A stretch of DNA of 64,000 bases from Sphingomonas sp. IC081 (GCF_006874585.1 NZ_CP029761.1:1809001-1873000); one strand, 5' to 3'; shown: positions 24,871 through 34,598, counted from the first letter of the stretch. Numbers and translations: made by a program. The notes: a model not told the origin generated them from the sequence alone.

Positions 24871-26991
24871 TCAGGCTACCTTCTGATCCTTGGCGGCAAG
24901 CGTCTGGTAGAAATCGGTGGCGGCAGCCAGCGGCACCCGCACCACAAAGCGCGAACCCAGCCCTTCGCGCGATTCGACGTCGAGGCGCCCCCGCATCGCC
25001 CGCACCAGTTCCCGCGCCTCGAATGCGCCGATGCCGAAACCACCGCTCTTGGTGGAAACGAACGGTTTGAACAGGCGATTGCGCACGAATTCGGCGGACA
25101 TGCCGCAACCGGAATCGAGCACCTCGAAACGGGCATTCAGCCCATCGCTGAGCAGCGAGAGGAACACCGGGCTGTCAGGCTGGCTGGCGTCCAGCGCATT
25201 TTGCAGCAGATGCAGCAACACCTGTTCAAGCGAATGGCGGTTGGCCGTCACCATCACCTCGATGGTTTCCGCCAGAACCACTTGCGGATTGCCCCGGAAC
25301 CGCTCGATCACCGTGCGGGCGACCTCTCCGGCGGGCACCGGCTCCAGCTTGTCGACCGCGCCGTTGCCGTAGCGCGACAGGCGCGCCAACAAGGCATTGA
25401 GCTTGTCCGAGGAATTGCGCAGCGTCACCAGCATGTCGGCCCGGAACTCGGGCTTGTCGGCATGGAGTTCGGCATTGCGCGCCAGCAGGCTGAACTGGCT
25501 CGCGAGGTTCTTGATGTCGTGCATCACGAAGGCGATGCGGCGGTGGAAGTCCTCGAACCGGCTCGATTCCGCCAGCGCTTCCTGGCTCGCGTTCTCGGCC
25601 AGATAGCTGGCGAGCTGCTGTCCGATGACACGCAGGAGGTCAAAGTCCTCCCAGTCGAACTTGCGGGCCAGTTGCGGCCGGGCGAGCACGACCATGCCGA
25701 CCAGCCTTTCGTAATGAACCAGCGGCACCAGCGCCCAGGCGCGCGGCTCGGCCAGCAGCCATGCCGGTACTTCCACCTCATAACCGGTCGCCGTGAAGCC
25801 GGTGCGCTGATCGTCGAGATCGGCGATGAATGCGTTCTGCTCGAAGGGAGCCAACGCCCGGGCGGGATAGGCAACCGCCGGGACCTCGATATCGCGCCAG
25901 TTCCAGCGCGCGGCGAGCGTGAGATCACCCTGATCGCCCGGCGTGAGCAGCAGCCCGGCAGGACTTGCGGTGACGTCCGCCACCGCCTGAACGACCCGCT
26001 CGGCCAGCGGCAGGGCCTGTTCGCCGCCGCTGCCGATCGTGCGGGTGAAGCGCAGCCATTCCTCGCGGTAATCGTAGCGGTGCTGGAAGAAGTGCTTGGC
26101 CGTCGTCACCTTGAGCCAGCCGCGCACCCGCCGCGAGGGCAGCACCACAAGCGCAAAGGCACTCGCCAGGGTGAGGAACGCCAGCTCGATGATACGCGCG
26201 AAGTCGCCGCCGACATAGGCAAGCCACTGAGCCACCGCGACCATGGCGACAAGATAGCCCCCGATCACCAGCAGCGAGAAGGTCTGGAACGTCACCGCCC
26301 GCGAAGGGCGCAGGCGCAGTTCGTCGCTGTTGCGGGCACCGCCGATGGCAAGGCAGGCCGCGAGAACCAGCGTGGCGATGCCGCGCAGCGCGCCCAGTTC
26401 CACCGGCCATTTGCTGCCGAGGTAGGCTACCGTGTAAAGATTGAGGTCGAAGGCCCAGAGCACCGCCAGTCCGGTAGCAGGCCAGCGCAGCGCCGCCCGG
26501 CCATCGCGCGGCGCCCCGGCATAGAGATTGTGGACCAGCACCAGTCCGCCTACCGCGACCAGCAGGCGGAACATCACGGTAAAGTCGAACGCGACTTCCA
26601 GCACCCGCGGATCGAACGCCAGCCGGGACAGGCCGATGTCGGTGCCCAGGTGCATCAGTTCCACAAAGACCAGGGCGTAGATTACCGGCCGGATCGGGCC
26701 CAGGCTGTCATGGCGCCCGTCACTGGCAAACAGCGCATAGACCGCCGCCAGCCACGCGAGGTTGCGCGCGGTCTCGGCAAAGGAACGCACCAGCACATCG
26801 CCGCTGGCGACCGAGGCCACCCCCCAGATCGCCGTCACGAACAGCGCACAGACCACCGGCACGCCGGCACGGGCAAACCGGCTGCGGCGCGGCCAGAGCC
26901 AGAAGGCAAGGCTCGCCACCGCGATCGTGCCGGCCAGATGCAGCACGCTGCCCAGACCGGACCAGATCAGGGCCGCCGGAGCATCGATCAT
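24871..26991 (-). CDS. prsK: PEP-CTERM system membrane histidine kinase PrsK
   Basis: A 706-residue sensor kinase. The first 280 residues hold about nine membrane segments. A GAF domain follows (about 300-460; FDWEDFDLLRVIGQQLASYL at its end). The phospho-acceptor His is in IAFVMHDIKNLASQFSLL, and the ATPase boxes are LLHLLQNALDAS (N box), LDSGCGM (G1) and KSGGFGIGAFEARELVR (G2). This is the PrsK architecture. I start at 26991, where GAGGGAG precedes ATG and the start overlaps the sugar-transferase stop (ATGA). prsR follows after one base. It would sense an unknown membrane signal and phosphorylate PrsR. Confidence 0.92.
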   Translation of the reverse strand: MIDAPAALIWSGLGSVLHLAGTIAVASLAFWLWPRRSRFARAGVPVVCALFVTAIWGVASVASGDVLVRSFAETARNLAWLAAVYALFASDGRHDSLGPIRPVIYALVFVELMHLGTDIGLSRLAFDPRVLEVAFDFTVMFRLLVAVGGLVLVHNLYAGAPRDGRAALRWPATGLAVLWAFDLNLYTVAYLGSKWPVELGALRGIATLVLAACLAIGGARNSDELRLRPSRAVTFQTFSLLVIGGYLVAMVAVAQWLAYVGGDFARIIELAFLTLASAFALVVLPSRRVRGWLKVTTAKHFFQHRYDYREEWLRFTRTIGSGGEQALPLAERVVQAVADVTASPAGLLLTPGDQGDLTLAARWNWRDIEVPAVAYPARALAPFEQNAFIADLDDQRTGFTATGYEVEVPAWLLAEPRAWALVPLVHYERLVGMVVLARPQLARKFDWEDFDLLRVIGQQLASYLAENASQEALAESSRFEDFHRRIAFVMHDIKNLASQFSLLARNAELHADKPEFRADMLVTLRNSSDKLNALLARLSRYGNGAVDKLEPVPAGEVARTVIERFRGNPQVVLAETIEVMVTANRHSLEQVLLHLLQNALDASQPDSPVFLSLLSDGLNARFEVLDSGCGMSAEFVRNRLFKPFVSTKSGGFGIGAFEARELVRAMRGRLDVESREGLGSRFVVRVPLAAATDFYQTLAAKDQKVA

Positions 26992-28373
26992 CGCGCTCCC
27001 TCGCTCCACAGCACCACCCGCAAGGTCTGCAGGATGATCAGGAAATCGAGGAACGGCGTGTAATTCTTGGCGTAGTAGAGATCGTATTCGAGCTTGTGCC
27101 GGGAATCCTCGATCGAGGCGCCATAGGGGTAGTTGATCTGCGCCCAGCCGGTGATGCCCGGCTTCACCATGTGCCGTTCGGCGTAATAGCGCAGCTGCCC
27201 TTCGAGATCGGCAACGAACTGGGGCCGTTCGGGCCGCGGGCCGACAAAGCTCATCTCGCCCTTGAGCACGCTCCAGGCCTGCGGCAGTTCATCGATCCGC
27301 ACCTTGCGGATGAAGCGGCCCACCCGGGTGACGCGGGGATCGTCCTTCTCGGCCCACTGGGCGCCGTTCGCCTCGGCATCGGTGCGCATCGAGCGCAGCT
27401 TGATGACGTCGAACGGCTCGCCGAACAGGCCGACCCGCGGCTGGCGGTAGAATGCCGGGCCGCGGCTGTCGATCTTCACGATCAGTGCGAACAGCAGGAT
27501 TACGGGGCCCGTCAGAACCAGCAGGAGCGCCGAGGCGCAGACGTCGAAGACACGCTTGGCGGCGCTCGAAAACATCCGGCCGGATGAGAAACCGTCGGAA
27601 AAGATCAGCCAGCTGGGATTGACGGTATCGAGATCGACCCGCCCGGTCTCACGCTCCAGGAAGCTGGAGAATTCGTTGACGTGGACGCCGGTGGTCTTGA
27701 TCCGCAGCAGATCCTTGAGCGGCAGCGCGTTGCGCCGTTCTTCCAGCGCCAGCACCACTTCGCTGACGCCGAGGTTGCCGACAAAACGGGTGAGATCGTG
27801 GATCGCGCTGCGGGCGATCGCTTCCTCCACGACCGGCGGCGCCTCGCTCATGGCAATGTAGCCGACGATGGCAAAGCCGCTCTCCGGCCGTTCGGCAAGC
27901 TGATAGAGGCGCCGCGCGCGGTCCCCGGCGCCCAGCACCAGGACCCGGCGGCGGAACGCCGAAGTGCCGAGCAGGCCGCTCAGCAGCAGGCGGTTGGCGA
28001 TCAGCAGGAAGATCGCGAAGGCCATCGAATAGGCCAGCGTCGAGCGCCAGAAATGCTGCCCGGCGAACAGGAAATCGACAAACGAAAGCGCGATGATGCC
28101 CAGCGATACCGCCACCAGCAGCCGCGCCGCGGCAAACCGCATCGATCGCAGCGCATCCGCGCCGTAGACGCCGACCGCCACCATCGCCATGACAATCACC
28201 CCGGCAAAGGCAGCGTGAACCCCGAAACGCTGCACGACATCGCCCGGATCCATGCCGATCTGCTCGGCCCGCAGCCGCCAGGACACTTCGTTGGCAAGCA
28301 TCAGCAGAATGAGGTCGACGAAGCACAGCAGCACGACGGCGTGAGGGATATAGTGTTTGAAAAGACGAATCAT
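26988..28373 (-). CDS. EpsB-like undecaprenyl-phosphate sugar transferase (TIGR03013 type)
   Basis: A 461-residue membrane enzyme that begins a polysaccharide repeat unit by moving a sugar phosphate onto undecaprenyl phosphate. Four N-terminal membrane helices are followed by a CoA-binding-like Rossmann region (RVLVLGAGDRARRLYQL). The catalytic WcaJ/PglC domain comes last, with a re-entrant helix (KRVFDVCASALLLVLTGPVI), GPAFYRQPRVGLFGEPF, LPQAWSVLKGEMSFVGPRPE and PGITGWAQINYPYG. It is first in a coupled operon with prsK and prsR. This gene order is found in PEP-CTERM/exosortase organisms, though no exosortase is in the window. Confidence 0.92.
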   Translation of the reverse strand: MIRLFKHYIPHAVVLLCFVDLILLMLANEVSWRLRAEQIGMDPGDVVQRFGVHAAFAGVIVMAMVAVGVYGADALRSMRFAAARLLVAVSLGIIALSFVDFLFAGQHFWRSTLAYSMAFAIFLLIANRLLLSGLLGTSAFRRRVLVLGAGDRARRLYQLAERPESGFAIVGYIAMSEAPPVVEEAIARSAIHDLTRFVGNLGVSEVVLALEERRNALPLKDLLRIKTTGVHVNEFSSFLERETGRVDLDTVNPSWLIFSDGFSSGRMFSSAAKRVFDVCASALLLVLTGPVILLFALIVKIDSRGPAFYRQPRVGLFGEPFDVIKLRSMRTDAEANGAQWAEKDDPRVTRVGRFIRKVRIDELPQAWSVLKGEMSFVGPRPERPQFVADLEGQLRYYAERHMVKPGITGWAQINYPYGASIEDSRHKLEYDLYYAKNYTPFLDFLIILQTLRVVLWSEGAR

Positions 28374-28545
28374 CGTCGCGCGTTTCGCCAGTCAACGGGC
28401 CGGTCGCGGCCCTTCCCTACAGCTACCGATAATGGGTAAACTGTCGGTAAATCTGACAGGGCGCAACCGTTAAACGCGCGATATTTCCCGCCAGAAACGG
28501 TATTTAGCGAAAAAGCGTCGGCCCGATTTACAGCAAGCCCCGACG

Positions 28546-28568
28546 AAAAAGGGGGACGATGCCCCCTT
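28546..28568 (-). terminator. Rho-independent terminator of the M20 gene
   Basis: The minus strand forms AAGGGGG / CCCCCTT around a six-base loop, followed by a T run (28550-28546). It begins nine bases after the stop of the amidohydrolase gene. Confidence 0.8.
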
Positions 28569-28576
28569 CCCCGCAC

Positions 28577-29914
28577 TCATCGGCGCGGCATCAGCCGCAG
28601 CGCCGTGAGCGTGATCGCCTCGCTGCCCGAGGCGATGACCTTGTCCGCCACCGGTGCCCAGAACGGGCTGTGCAGCGATGGCAAGGGCGCGCCGCCCGAC
28701 TTCGCCGCCGCCAGCCTGGCGGGGTCGACCCCGCCGACCCAGAAGATGACCGACTGGATGTGGTCCTCGTCCGCGCGGCGAAACTCGCCGAAGTCCTCGC
28801 CGCCCATGACGGACGGGGTGACGACGACATTGGCCTCGCCCATCTGCGCCTTGAGATCGGCAACGGCGGTCTGCGTGAATTCCGGCGAGTTCCAGGTCGC
28901 CCGGGTATGCGGCTCCTTGACGGTGACGACCGGCATCAGCGGATCCGGCAGGCCCGAGGCGATGGCCTCGCCGCGCGCGATGCGGCGGATGCCGTCGAGC
29001 AGGCGATTGCGCGTCTCGTCGGAGTAGCTGCGCACCGTCAGTTGCAGCTTGGCATCGTCGGAAATCACGTTGTGCTTGGCACCCGCATGGAACGAGCCGA
29101 CCGTAACCACCACCGGATCGAGCGGGTTGGTCTCGCGGCTGGCGAGCGTCTGCAACTTCATGACGATCGCACTGGCCAGGACGATGGGATCCTTGGTCGC
29201 CTGCGGATAGGCACCGTGGCCGCCGATGCCCTTCACGTCGATGTCGACACTGTCCACGTTGGCGAGCGCCCAGCCCACCGCAGCCCCCACCTGCCCGGCC
29301 GGAAGATCCGCCGAATCGTGAAACGCCAGCGTGTAGTCGGGCTTGGGGAAATGGCTGTAGAGCCCGTCCTTGAGCATCGCCAAGGCACCCTCCCCGGTTT
29401 CCTCGGCCGGTTGCCCGACCATGACCAGGGTGCCCGACCACTGCGACTTGCGCGCGGCCATCAGCCGCGCCGTCTCGATCCACGCGGTCATGTGGGTGTC
29501 GTGCCCGCAAGCGTGCATGATGCCGCTTTCGACACCCGCGGTCGACGTTCCGCGCTGGACCGAGGCAAACGGCAGCCCCGTCTGCTCGATCACCGGCAGC
29601 CCGTCCATGTCCGCCCGGATCAGGACGGTCGGCCCCTCTCCGTTCCTGAGCACCGCGACGACGCCCGTGCCGCCCACTTTCTCTGTAACCGTGAAACCGG
29701 CCTCGCGCGCCGCCTTGGCGAGGACGGCCGCGCTGCGCACTTCCTGATTGCTCAATTCAGGGTGCGAATGAAGGTCGCGGTAGGTCGTCATCAACCCGGG
29801 CAGATCCCGCGCGATCGCCGTCGCCACGTCCGGCGCCGTCGAGGCAGCCTGCGCTGAAGCGGGGAACAGGGCGCAGACGGACAGCGCAGCGGCGGAATGG
29901 AGCAGGGTTTTCAT
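28577..29914 (-). CDS. Secreted M20-family amidohydrolase
   Basis: A 445-residue zinc peptidase/amidohydrolase with a signal peptide (residues 1-23, cleavage after AQA). The metal site is shown by MHACGHDTHMTAW, GQPAEETGEGALAML and AFHDSADLPAGQ, with the final His-like region PSVMGGEDFGEF; these are M20D features shared by N-acyl amino-acid and hippurate hydrolases. It would act in the periplasm on N-acylated amino acids or amidated compounds. It is a single gene with its own terminator. Exact substrate unknown. Confidence 0.88.
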   Translation of the reverse strand: MKTLLHSAAALSVCALFPASAQAASTAPDVATAIARDLPGLMTTYRDLHSHPELSNQEVRSAAVLAKAAREAGFTVTEKVGGTGVVAVLRNGEGPTVLIRADMDGLPVIEQTGLPFASVQRGTSTAGVESGIMHACGHDTHMTAWIETARLMAARKSQWSGTLVMVGQPAEETGEGALAMLKDGLYSHFPKPDYTLAFHDSADLPAGQVGAAVGWALANVDSVDIDVKGIGGHGAYPQATKDPIVLASAIVMKLQTLASRETNPLDPVVVTVGSFHAGAKHNVISDDAKLQLTVRSYSDETRNRLLDGIRRIARGEAIASGLPDPLMPVVTVKEPHTRATWNSPEFTQTAVADLKAQMGEANVVVTPSVMGGEDFGEFRRADEDHIQSVIFWVGGVDPARLAAAKSGGAPLPSLHSPFWAPVADKVIASGSEAITLTALRLMPRR

Positions 29915-30002
29915 GCCCGCAGCCTATGGCTCCTGCTCGCTCCCTGCAAGCGCCTACCGCCATGCCATTATCGCATGCAATCAACCGGATCGGACAGGAT
30001 GC

Positions 30003-31826
30003 TCAGCCTCCCAAGAGGCCCTGCGCCTCAAGCGGTCCGCTGATGAATTCGGGCATGTGCATTTCCCGGATCAACTCGCGCCGGTCCCGTGCGACCTTGG
30101 GAAAATCCTTAGCCGCCTGCACCAGCACCGATTCCGCCTGCTTCGGCTGCTGGTTGAGCGCCAGCGCCGAGGCCAGCAGGTAGCGCGGGATAAGCCCGTA
30201 ATCGTCCGCGCCGAGCCGCGCGTAACGCACCGCCTTCTGTCCATCGCGGCGATAGAGCGCATCGATCGTCAGCCCCGACCAATACCATGCCGGGTGACCG
30301 GGATTGAGGCTTATGGCCTTCTCGGCCAAGGCCGGCGCATTGTCATGCTCGCCCAGCACGCCGAGAAGCCGGCTCGCCTCGGCAAGGATTTCGGCGTTGT
30401 TCGGGCTGATCGCCAGAGCCTTGCCGATAGCCTCGCGCGCGGCGACAAAATCACCGTTATGGAACCGCGCTATCGCCAGATACTGATAGGCCTGCGCATT
30501 GGTGGCGTTGGCGGCCACCGCCCTTTCCGCCGCATCGAGCGCCTCGCGCGATGCCCCGGCGCCGCTGCTGACCGCCTGGTGCGTATGGATCCATGACAGC
30601 AGCGCCCAGGCATTCGAATAGTTCGGCTGGCGCGCCACGGCCCGGGTCAGGCACTCCTTGACCGGCGGCAAGGTTTCCGGGCGCTTTTCTCGCATGAACT
30701 GGAACGCTTCCAGTTCGCAGAAATAGTCGTCCATCGACAGGCTGCGGTGATTTTCGAGGTCATGCCGCATGGTCTCATGGATCACCCCGTAGGGCTGGCC
30801 GAGACGGGAGGCGACACCGAGCGCTATGTCCGCCTGCATCTGCAGGATGCGACTGGGCTCGACCGTCATGAGGTCACTGCTTTCCGACCAGACGACCACA
30901 CCGCCGGGAACCCGCACCAGGCTGGAGTTGACGCGGAACTTGTCGCCGGAAATCAGGATCGCGCCCTGAAGCACAAAAGTGCTGCCACGCGGCGCGGTCC
31001 GCGCCCGGCGCTCCATGGTCGGAGAAAGTCCGCGCGGATCGAGCCCGATCACCGCGAGATTGGGCAGCTGGGACAGATAGTTCACCAGATCGTACTGGAA
31101 CCCGTCGCGCACATGAACGGCCTGCGCGGTTCCCCCCGTCAGCGAATAGGGCGCAACATAGACGGTCGGCCCGCGCGGCATCTCGCCGGCGCGGGATACC
31201 ACCGTATCGCGCAGTTCGCCGGGCCAATAGATGATCACCAGCGCCGACACCAAGGCGAGCACCGCCAGCAGTATCCATGCCCTGCGCTTGCCCGGGGACG
31301 CTGTGGATGGAAGGAGAGCCTCAGTGGCGCCGGCCGAGGGCGATGGCTCAGGCGACGCATCCTCCACGTCACCGGCTTCGAGGGCGGCGCTACCGGTGCG
31401 TTCCGCCGCCTCGAGCGGCAATTGCGCCCCTGCGGCGACTTCCGGCTCGGCCGCAGCGGCATCGTCGCCATCGCTCGCCGGCTGCTGGAGAGCCGCTGCC
31501 AGTTCGAGCGACGGCACATAGGAACCGCGCGAGAGAACGATCCGCGCCGGGTCGCGCGCCCCCTCCCCCCCATAATACTCGACAAGGGCCTTGCGCAGGC
31601 GCGCCATCTGCACGCGCACGATCGAATCGGAGAATGCGTCAAAACCCTCGTCCCGCCCGAAGACATCGAGGGCGATCGCATACCCCTTCAGACGATCGGC
31701 GTGGCCGGCGAGGGTCTGTTCGACAAGATGGACAAGAAGTTCGGAAAGACGCGGCGACGAGCGGAAGGTTGATGACCCGATGACGCGCAATAAGGCGTCG
31801 TGAAAATCGGCGGCGCTAGGTTCCAT
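30003..31826 (-). CDS. Winged-helix, single-TM, TPR regulator-like protein
   Basis: A 607-residue protein. The N-terminal 110 residues (STFRSSPRLSELLVHLVEQ, then GYAIALDVFGRDEGFDAFSD, IVRVQMARLRKALVEYY, IVLSRGSYVPSLE) form a winged-helix-like module common in alphaproteobacterial membrane regulators. An acidic/Ala linker leads to one membrane helix (about residues 181-198). The periplasmic part contains an adenylate-cyclase-associated-like beta region and TPR-like helices (NATNAQAYQYLAIARFHNGD, ALAISPNNAEILAEASRLLG). It resembles CadC-style one-component regulators. The signal and targets are unknown. Confidence 0.75.
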   Translation of the reverse strand: MEPSAADFHDALLRVIGSSTFRSSPRLSELLVHLVEQTLAGHADRLKGYAIALDVFGRDEGFDAFSDSIVRVQMARLRKALVEYYGGEGARDPARIVLSRGSYVPSLELAAALQQPASDGDDAAAAEPEVAAGAQLPLEAAERTGSAALEAGDVEDASPEPSPSAGATEALLPSTASPGKRRAWILLAVLALVSALVIIYWPGELRDTVVSRAGEMPRGPTVYVAPYSLTGGTAQAVHVRDGFQYDLVNYLSQLPNLAVIGLDPRGLSPTMERRARTAPRGSTFVLQGAILISGDKFRVNSSLVRVPGGVVVWSESSDLMTVEPSRILQMQADIALGVASRLGQPYGVIHETMRHDLENHRSLSMDDYFCELEAFQFMREKRPETLPPVKECLTRAVARQPNYSNAWALLSWIHTHQAVSSGAGASREALDAAERAVAANATNAQAYQYLAIARFHNGDFVAAREAIGKALAISPNNAEILAEASRLLGVLGEHDNAPALAEKAISLNPGHPAWYWSGLTIDALYRRDGQKAVRYARLGADDYGLIPRYLLASALALNQQPKQAESVLVQAAKDFPKVARDRRELIREMHMPEFISGPLEAQGLLGG

Positions 31827-32386
31827 ATCGTCCCCTTCACCGACAAAATACTAGAGAGTGAAGGACTTGGCAAACACACTGATCGCCCGCGACTTGGCTT
31901 TCAGCGCAGCTTTTGAAGGGAAAGGAGCATTTCGCGCCAATTGTGTTGCCACCGCACGCGGCAATGCGCGCCGGCCCGCTCCCCCCGGAACGGACCGGCG
32001 CGACGGGGCGAAGCTGTGCTTCTGCCCGCTTTGCGACCCGAAGCGACCTCGACCGCCTATGGGGACGGCAAGGCGAACTTGCGGGAAGTGCCGGAACCCC
32101 TTGCGCGGCAGTAGGGGCAACCGCGCAATGCTATCCTGTCCAGACTCGGCACTCACTGGACGGATCGGTTTCCGGCAATCCTCGATACGGACGTCCATCG
32201 CGATCATGAGAAACACGGCCAGGGCCGGCGGAACCGCGATTGGCAGACATCGACGCATCAAGTGCGAAACCGCCAATGACCGATTCTTGCGCGGCTGGGC
32301 AGTGATTCACCGTTAAATGCGACAAGTCGTTGAAACGACTGGCCAGGCAGACGCAGAAGGAGCCCGAAATCCGGGCCGGAAACGAT
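31827..32386. other. Gene-free stretch upstream of the winged-helix/TPR gene
   Basis: About 560 bases with no convincing gene. Two overlapping frames (31851-32276 minus and 31858-32316 plus) are open, but both are Arg/Pro-rich and lack ribosome binding sites, as expected for chance frames in GC-rich DNA. The part next to 31,827 must carry the promoter of the winged-helix gene. I see no recognisable RNA. Confidence 0.5.
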
Positions 32387-32416
32387 TTCGGCGCGAAACC
32401 GGAGTTTCGCGCCGAA
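32387..32416 (-). terminator. Perfect 13-bp hairpin after tRNA-Leu
   Basis: TTCGGCGCGAAAC and its exact complement flank a four-base loop (CGGA). It begins 12 bases after the 3' end of the tRNA on the minus strand. Only a short T-containing tail follows (AATCGTTT), so it may be a terminator or a stable processing hairpin. Confidence 0.6.
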
Positions 32417-32427
32417 GATCGATTGCA

Positions 32428-32512
32428 TGGTGCCCCTGGCCCGACTCGAACGGGCACGCCTTGCGACAAACGATTTTGAGTCGTTCGCGTCTACCATTCC
32501 GCCACAGGGGCA
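32428..32512 (-). tRNA. tRNA-Leu (anticodon CAA)
   Basis: The minus strand folds as a class II tRNA of 85 bases. The acceptor stem is TGCCCCT with AGGGGCA, and CCA is encoded (32430-32428). The anticodon arm is AACGA, loop CTCAAAA, TCGTT, giving anticodon CAA for UUG codons. A long variable arm (GTCGCAAGGC region) and a T-arm with GTTCGAGTC are present. All pairs are sound. Confidence 0.97.
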
Positions 32513-32603
32513 CGCTTGCCGCGTGCTGACCGCCCGCCCTGGAAAACCGAGGGCAAGCGGCGCCGGCGCTGCACGCTTAGCGGCGCCGGCGCTCGCACTC
32601 AAG

Positions 32604-33419
32604 TCACTTGAGTGCAGTTACCAGCAACTTGTGCAGACGGGAGTGGAGAACATCGTTGCCGGCAAGGATTTCGGTATCGCAGATCACCTGCGAACGGCCC
32701 TTCCAGTCCGACACGAAACCACCTGCCTCACGCACGAGGAGGCAGCCCGCGGCCGTATCCCAGGGCTTGAGGTCGGCTTCCCAGAAACCTTCGTAACGAC
32801 CGGCCGCAACCCACGCGAGGTCAAGCGCAGCCGAACCGAACCGGCGGATGCCCGCAACCTGCGGCGCCAGCGCGTGGTAGATCTTGGTCCACTTGCCCGC
32901 GTCGCCATGACCGGCGAAGGGAATGCCGGTGGCGATCACGCTCTCGTCCATGTGACGACGCGAGGAAACGCGCAGGCGCTTGTCGTGCAGCCAGGCGCCG
33001 CGCGACTTTTCGGCCCAGTACGATTCGTCGGTGACCGGGTTGTAGATGAGGCCGGCGGTGACTTCGCCCCAGCCCTTGCCGTCGAGACGCGGCTCCTGCA
33101 CCGCGATCGAGATCGCGAAGTGCGGAATGCCGTGCAGGAAGTTGGTCGTGCCGTCGAGCGGGTCGACGATGAAACGCGGCTTGTCGGGATCGCCCTCGAT
33201 CTCGCCGGCTTCCTCGAACAGGAAGCCCCAATCGGGACGAGCGGCGCGCAGTTCGTCCCAGATCGTGCGTTCGGAAGCCTGGTCGGCCTTCGAGACGAAG
33301 TCCGCCGGTCCCTTGCGCGAGACCTGCAGGTGCTCGATTTCGCCGAAGTCGCGGCGGAGGCGGTTGCCCGCCTTGCGAGCCGCCTTTTCCATCACGCGCA
33401 TGAGACCGGAGATGGCCAT
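32604..33419 (-). CDS. suhB: Inositol monophosphatase family protein (SuhB-like)
   Basis: A 271-residue Mg-dependent phosphatase. The metal motifs are LFEEAGEIEG (Glu), VDPLDGTTNFLHGIPHFAISIA (Asp, Asp) and WDTAAGCLLVREAGG (C-terminal Asp). It hydrolyses myo-inositol phosphate or related sugar phosphates; SuhB in other bacteria also assists rRNA transcription complexes. Length is normal. It lies 110 bases upstream of tRNA-Leu on the same strand and downstream of the efp pair. Confidence 0.92.
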   Translation of the reverse strand: MAISGLMRVMEKAARKAGNRLRRDFGEIEHLQVSRKGPADFVSKADQASERTIWDELRAARPDWGFLFEEAGEIEGDPDKPRFIVDPLDGTTNFLHGIPHFAISIAVQEPRLDGKGWGEVTAGLIYNPVTDESYWAEKSRGAWLHDKRLRVSSRRHMDESVIATGIPFAGHGDAGKWTKIYHALAPQVAGIRRFGSAALDLAWVAAGRYEGFWEADLKPWDTAAGCLLVREAGGFVSDWKGRSQVICDTEILAGNDVLHSRLHKLLVTALK

Positions 33420-33513
33420 AATACCTTTAGTCCTTCGAGGGCCGGATGAACCGGCCGGTTATGCTTGGAGGGCAAGTCCGTGAAAAGCGGAACCGCCGTG
33501 AATATCGATGCGA

Positions 33514-33930
33514 TTATCGGCCCTTGGCGGGCTGGGACGCACCGCCTTGGGCCGGATGATTGCAGATCGCGACCATGGCGGTCAGAACTTCGTTGGGCTT
33601 GTCGCGATGAACCTTTGCAGGGTTCTCCGCGATCACCTTGTCCATCGCCGTGCTGATGCGCGACAGCGAATTGTTGTACAGACAGCCCACCAGCACACCC
33701 TTCACGGGCTGCTCGACCTGGTCCGACTGCAGGCCGGAAATCAGCACCTTGAGGTAGAACATCGCATGTTCGACCTCAGGCGGCGGTGCGGTGTGTGCGC
33801 CCGCGGCAGGGGCCGCCGGCCTGGCGGCGGGGGCAGTCGCCTTCGCGACAGGCCTGGCAGCCGCCAGCACCGGCGAAGCGCCAAACGCCAGCGACGCGCC
33901 GGCCAGCGCGAAAAGGACCGCCCGGCGCAT
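33514..33930 (-). CDS. Small secreted protein coupled to efp
   Basis: A 138-residue protein with a signal peptide ([17 protein letters not shown], cleavage near VLA-AA) and an Ala/Pro-rich linker up to residue 48. A conserved-looking domain follows (EHAMFYLKVLISGLQSD, VLVGCLYNNSLSRIS, VLTAMVAICNHPAQGG) with two Cys. The family is not recognised; it should be periplasmic. Its ATG overlaps the efp stop (TGATG), so translation is coupled, an arrangement likely conserved in sphingomonads. Confidence 0.65.
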   Translation of the reverse strand: MRRAVLFALAGASLAFGASPVLAAARPVAKATAPAARPAAPAAGAHTAPPPEVEHAMFYLKVLISGLQSDQVEQPVKGVLVGCLYNNSLSRISTAMDKVIAENPAKVHRDKPNEVLTAMVAICNHPAQGGASQPAKGR

Positions 33931-34493
33931 CAGTCGGCCTTCTTCACGTAGGTCTTCTCGTACACGTCGACGATGATGCGCGTGCCGCTTTCGATGTGCG
34001 GCGGCACCATCACGCGCACGCCGTTGTCGAGCACGGCAGGCTTGTAGCTGGACGAGGCGGTCTGGCCCTTCACCACGGCATCGGCTTCCACGATGGTGGC
34101 TTCGACCTGTTCGGGCAGCTGCACCGAGATCGGGCGCTCTTCCCACATTTCGAGCAGAACCTGCATGCCGTCCTGAAGGAAGGCCGCGGCATCGCCCAGA
34201 AGGTCGGCCGGGAGCATGATCTGTTCGTAGGTCTCGATGTCCATGAACACCAGGTCTTCGCCCTCGGCGTAGAGGAACTGGAAGTCCTTGGTGTCGAGAC
34301 GGACGCGCTCGACGGTGTCGGCGCTGCGGAAGCGCACGTTGGTCTTGCGGCCGTCGATGAGGTTCTTCATCTCGACCTGCATGAAGGCGCCGCCCTTGCC
34401 CGGCTGCGTGTGCTGCGTCTTGGCGACTTTCCAGATACCCTTTTCGTATTCGAGAATATTGCCGGGACGAATGTCGACGCCGCTGATCTTCAT
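33930..34493 (-). CDS. efp: Elongation factor P
   Basis: EF-P relieves ribosome stalling at polyproline stretches. The 187-residue chain has the usual three domains: [19 protein letters not shown] at the start, the tip loop [16 protein letters not shown] with the Lys normally modified in some lineages, and the end [18 protein letters not shown] segment followed by [24 protein letters not shown]. Full length. Starts at 34493, with the stop overlapping the small secreted-protein gene. Confidence 0.97.
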   Translation of the reverse strand: MKISGVDIRPGNILEYEKGIWKVAKTQHTQPGKGGAFMQVEMKNLIDGRKTNVRFRSADTVERVRLDTKDFQFLYAEGEDLVFMDIETYEQIMLPADLLGDAAAFLQDGMQVLLEMWEERPISVQLPEQVEATIVEADAVVKGQTASSSYKPAVLDNGVRVMVPPHIESGTRIIVDVYEKTYVKKAD

Positions 34494-34598
34494 GAGTGAG
34501 CCTTCGATGGGAAAGAGCCGCTGAGCGGCGAAGCAGCCGCCCTTAGCGGAGGACGCGGACTGTGGCAATTCCTTCGCGTCAATGCTAGCGCAGCAGTC

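Noticed and set aside
24826..27063. A 745-codon plus-strand open frame opposite prsK
   Set aside because: It is the antisense shadow of prsK: His/Gln/Arg/Asp-rich composition, no family motifs, and prsK has full kinase boxes.
31851..32276. A 141-codon minus-strand frame upstream of the winged-helix gene
   Set aside because: No ribosome binding site, Arg/Pro-rich, and an overlapping plus-strand frame is equally open; nothing supports coding.
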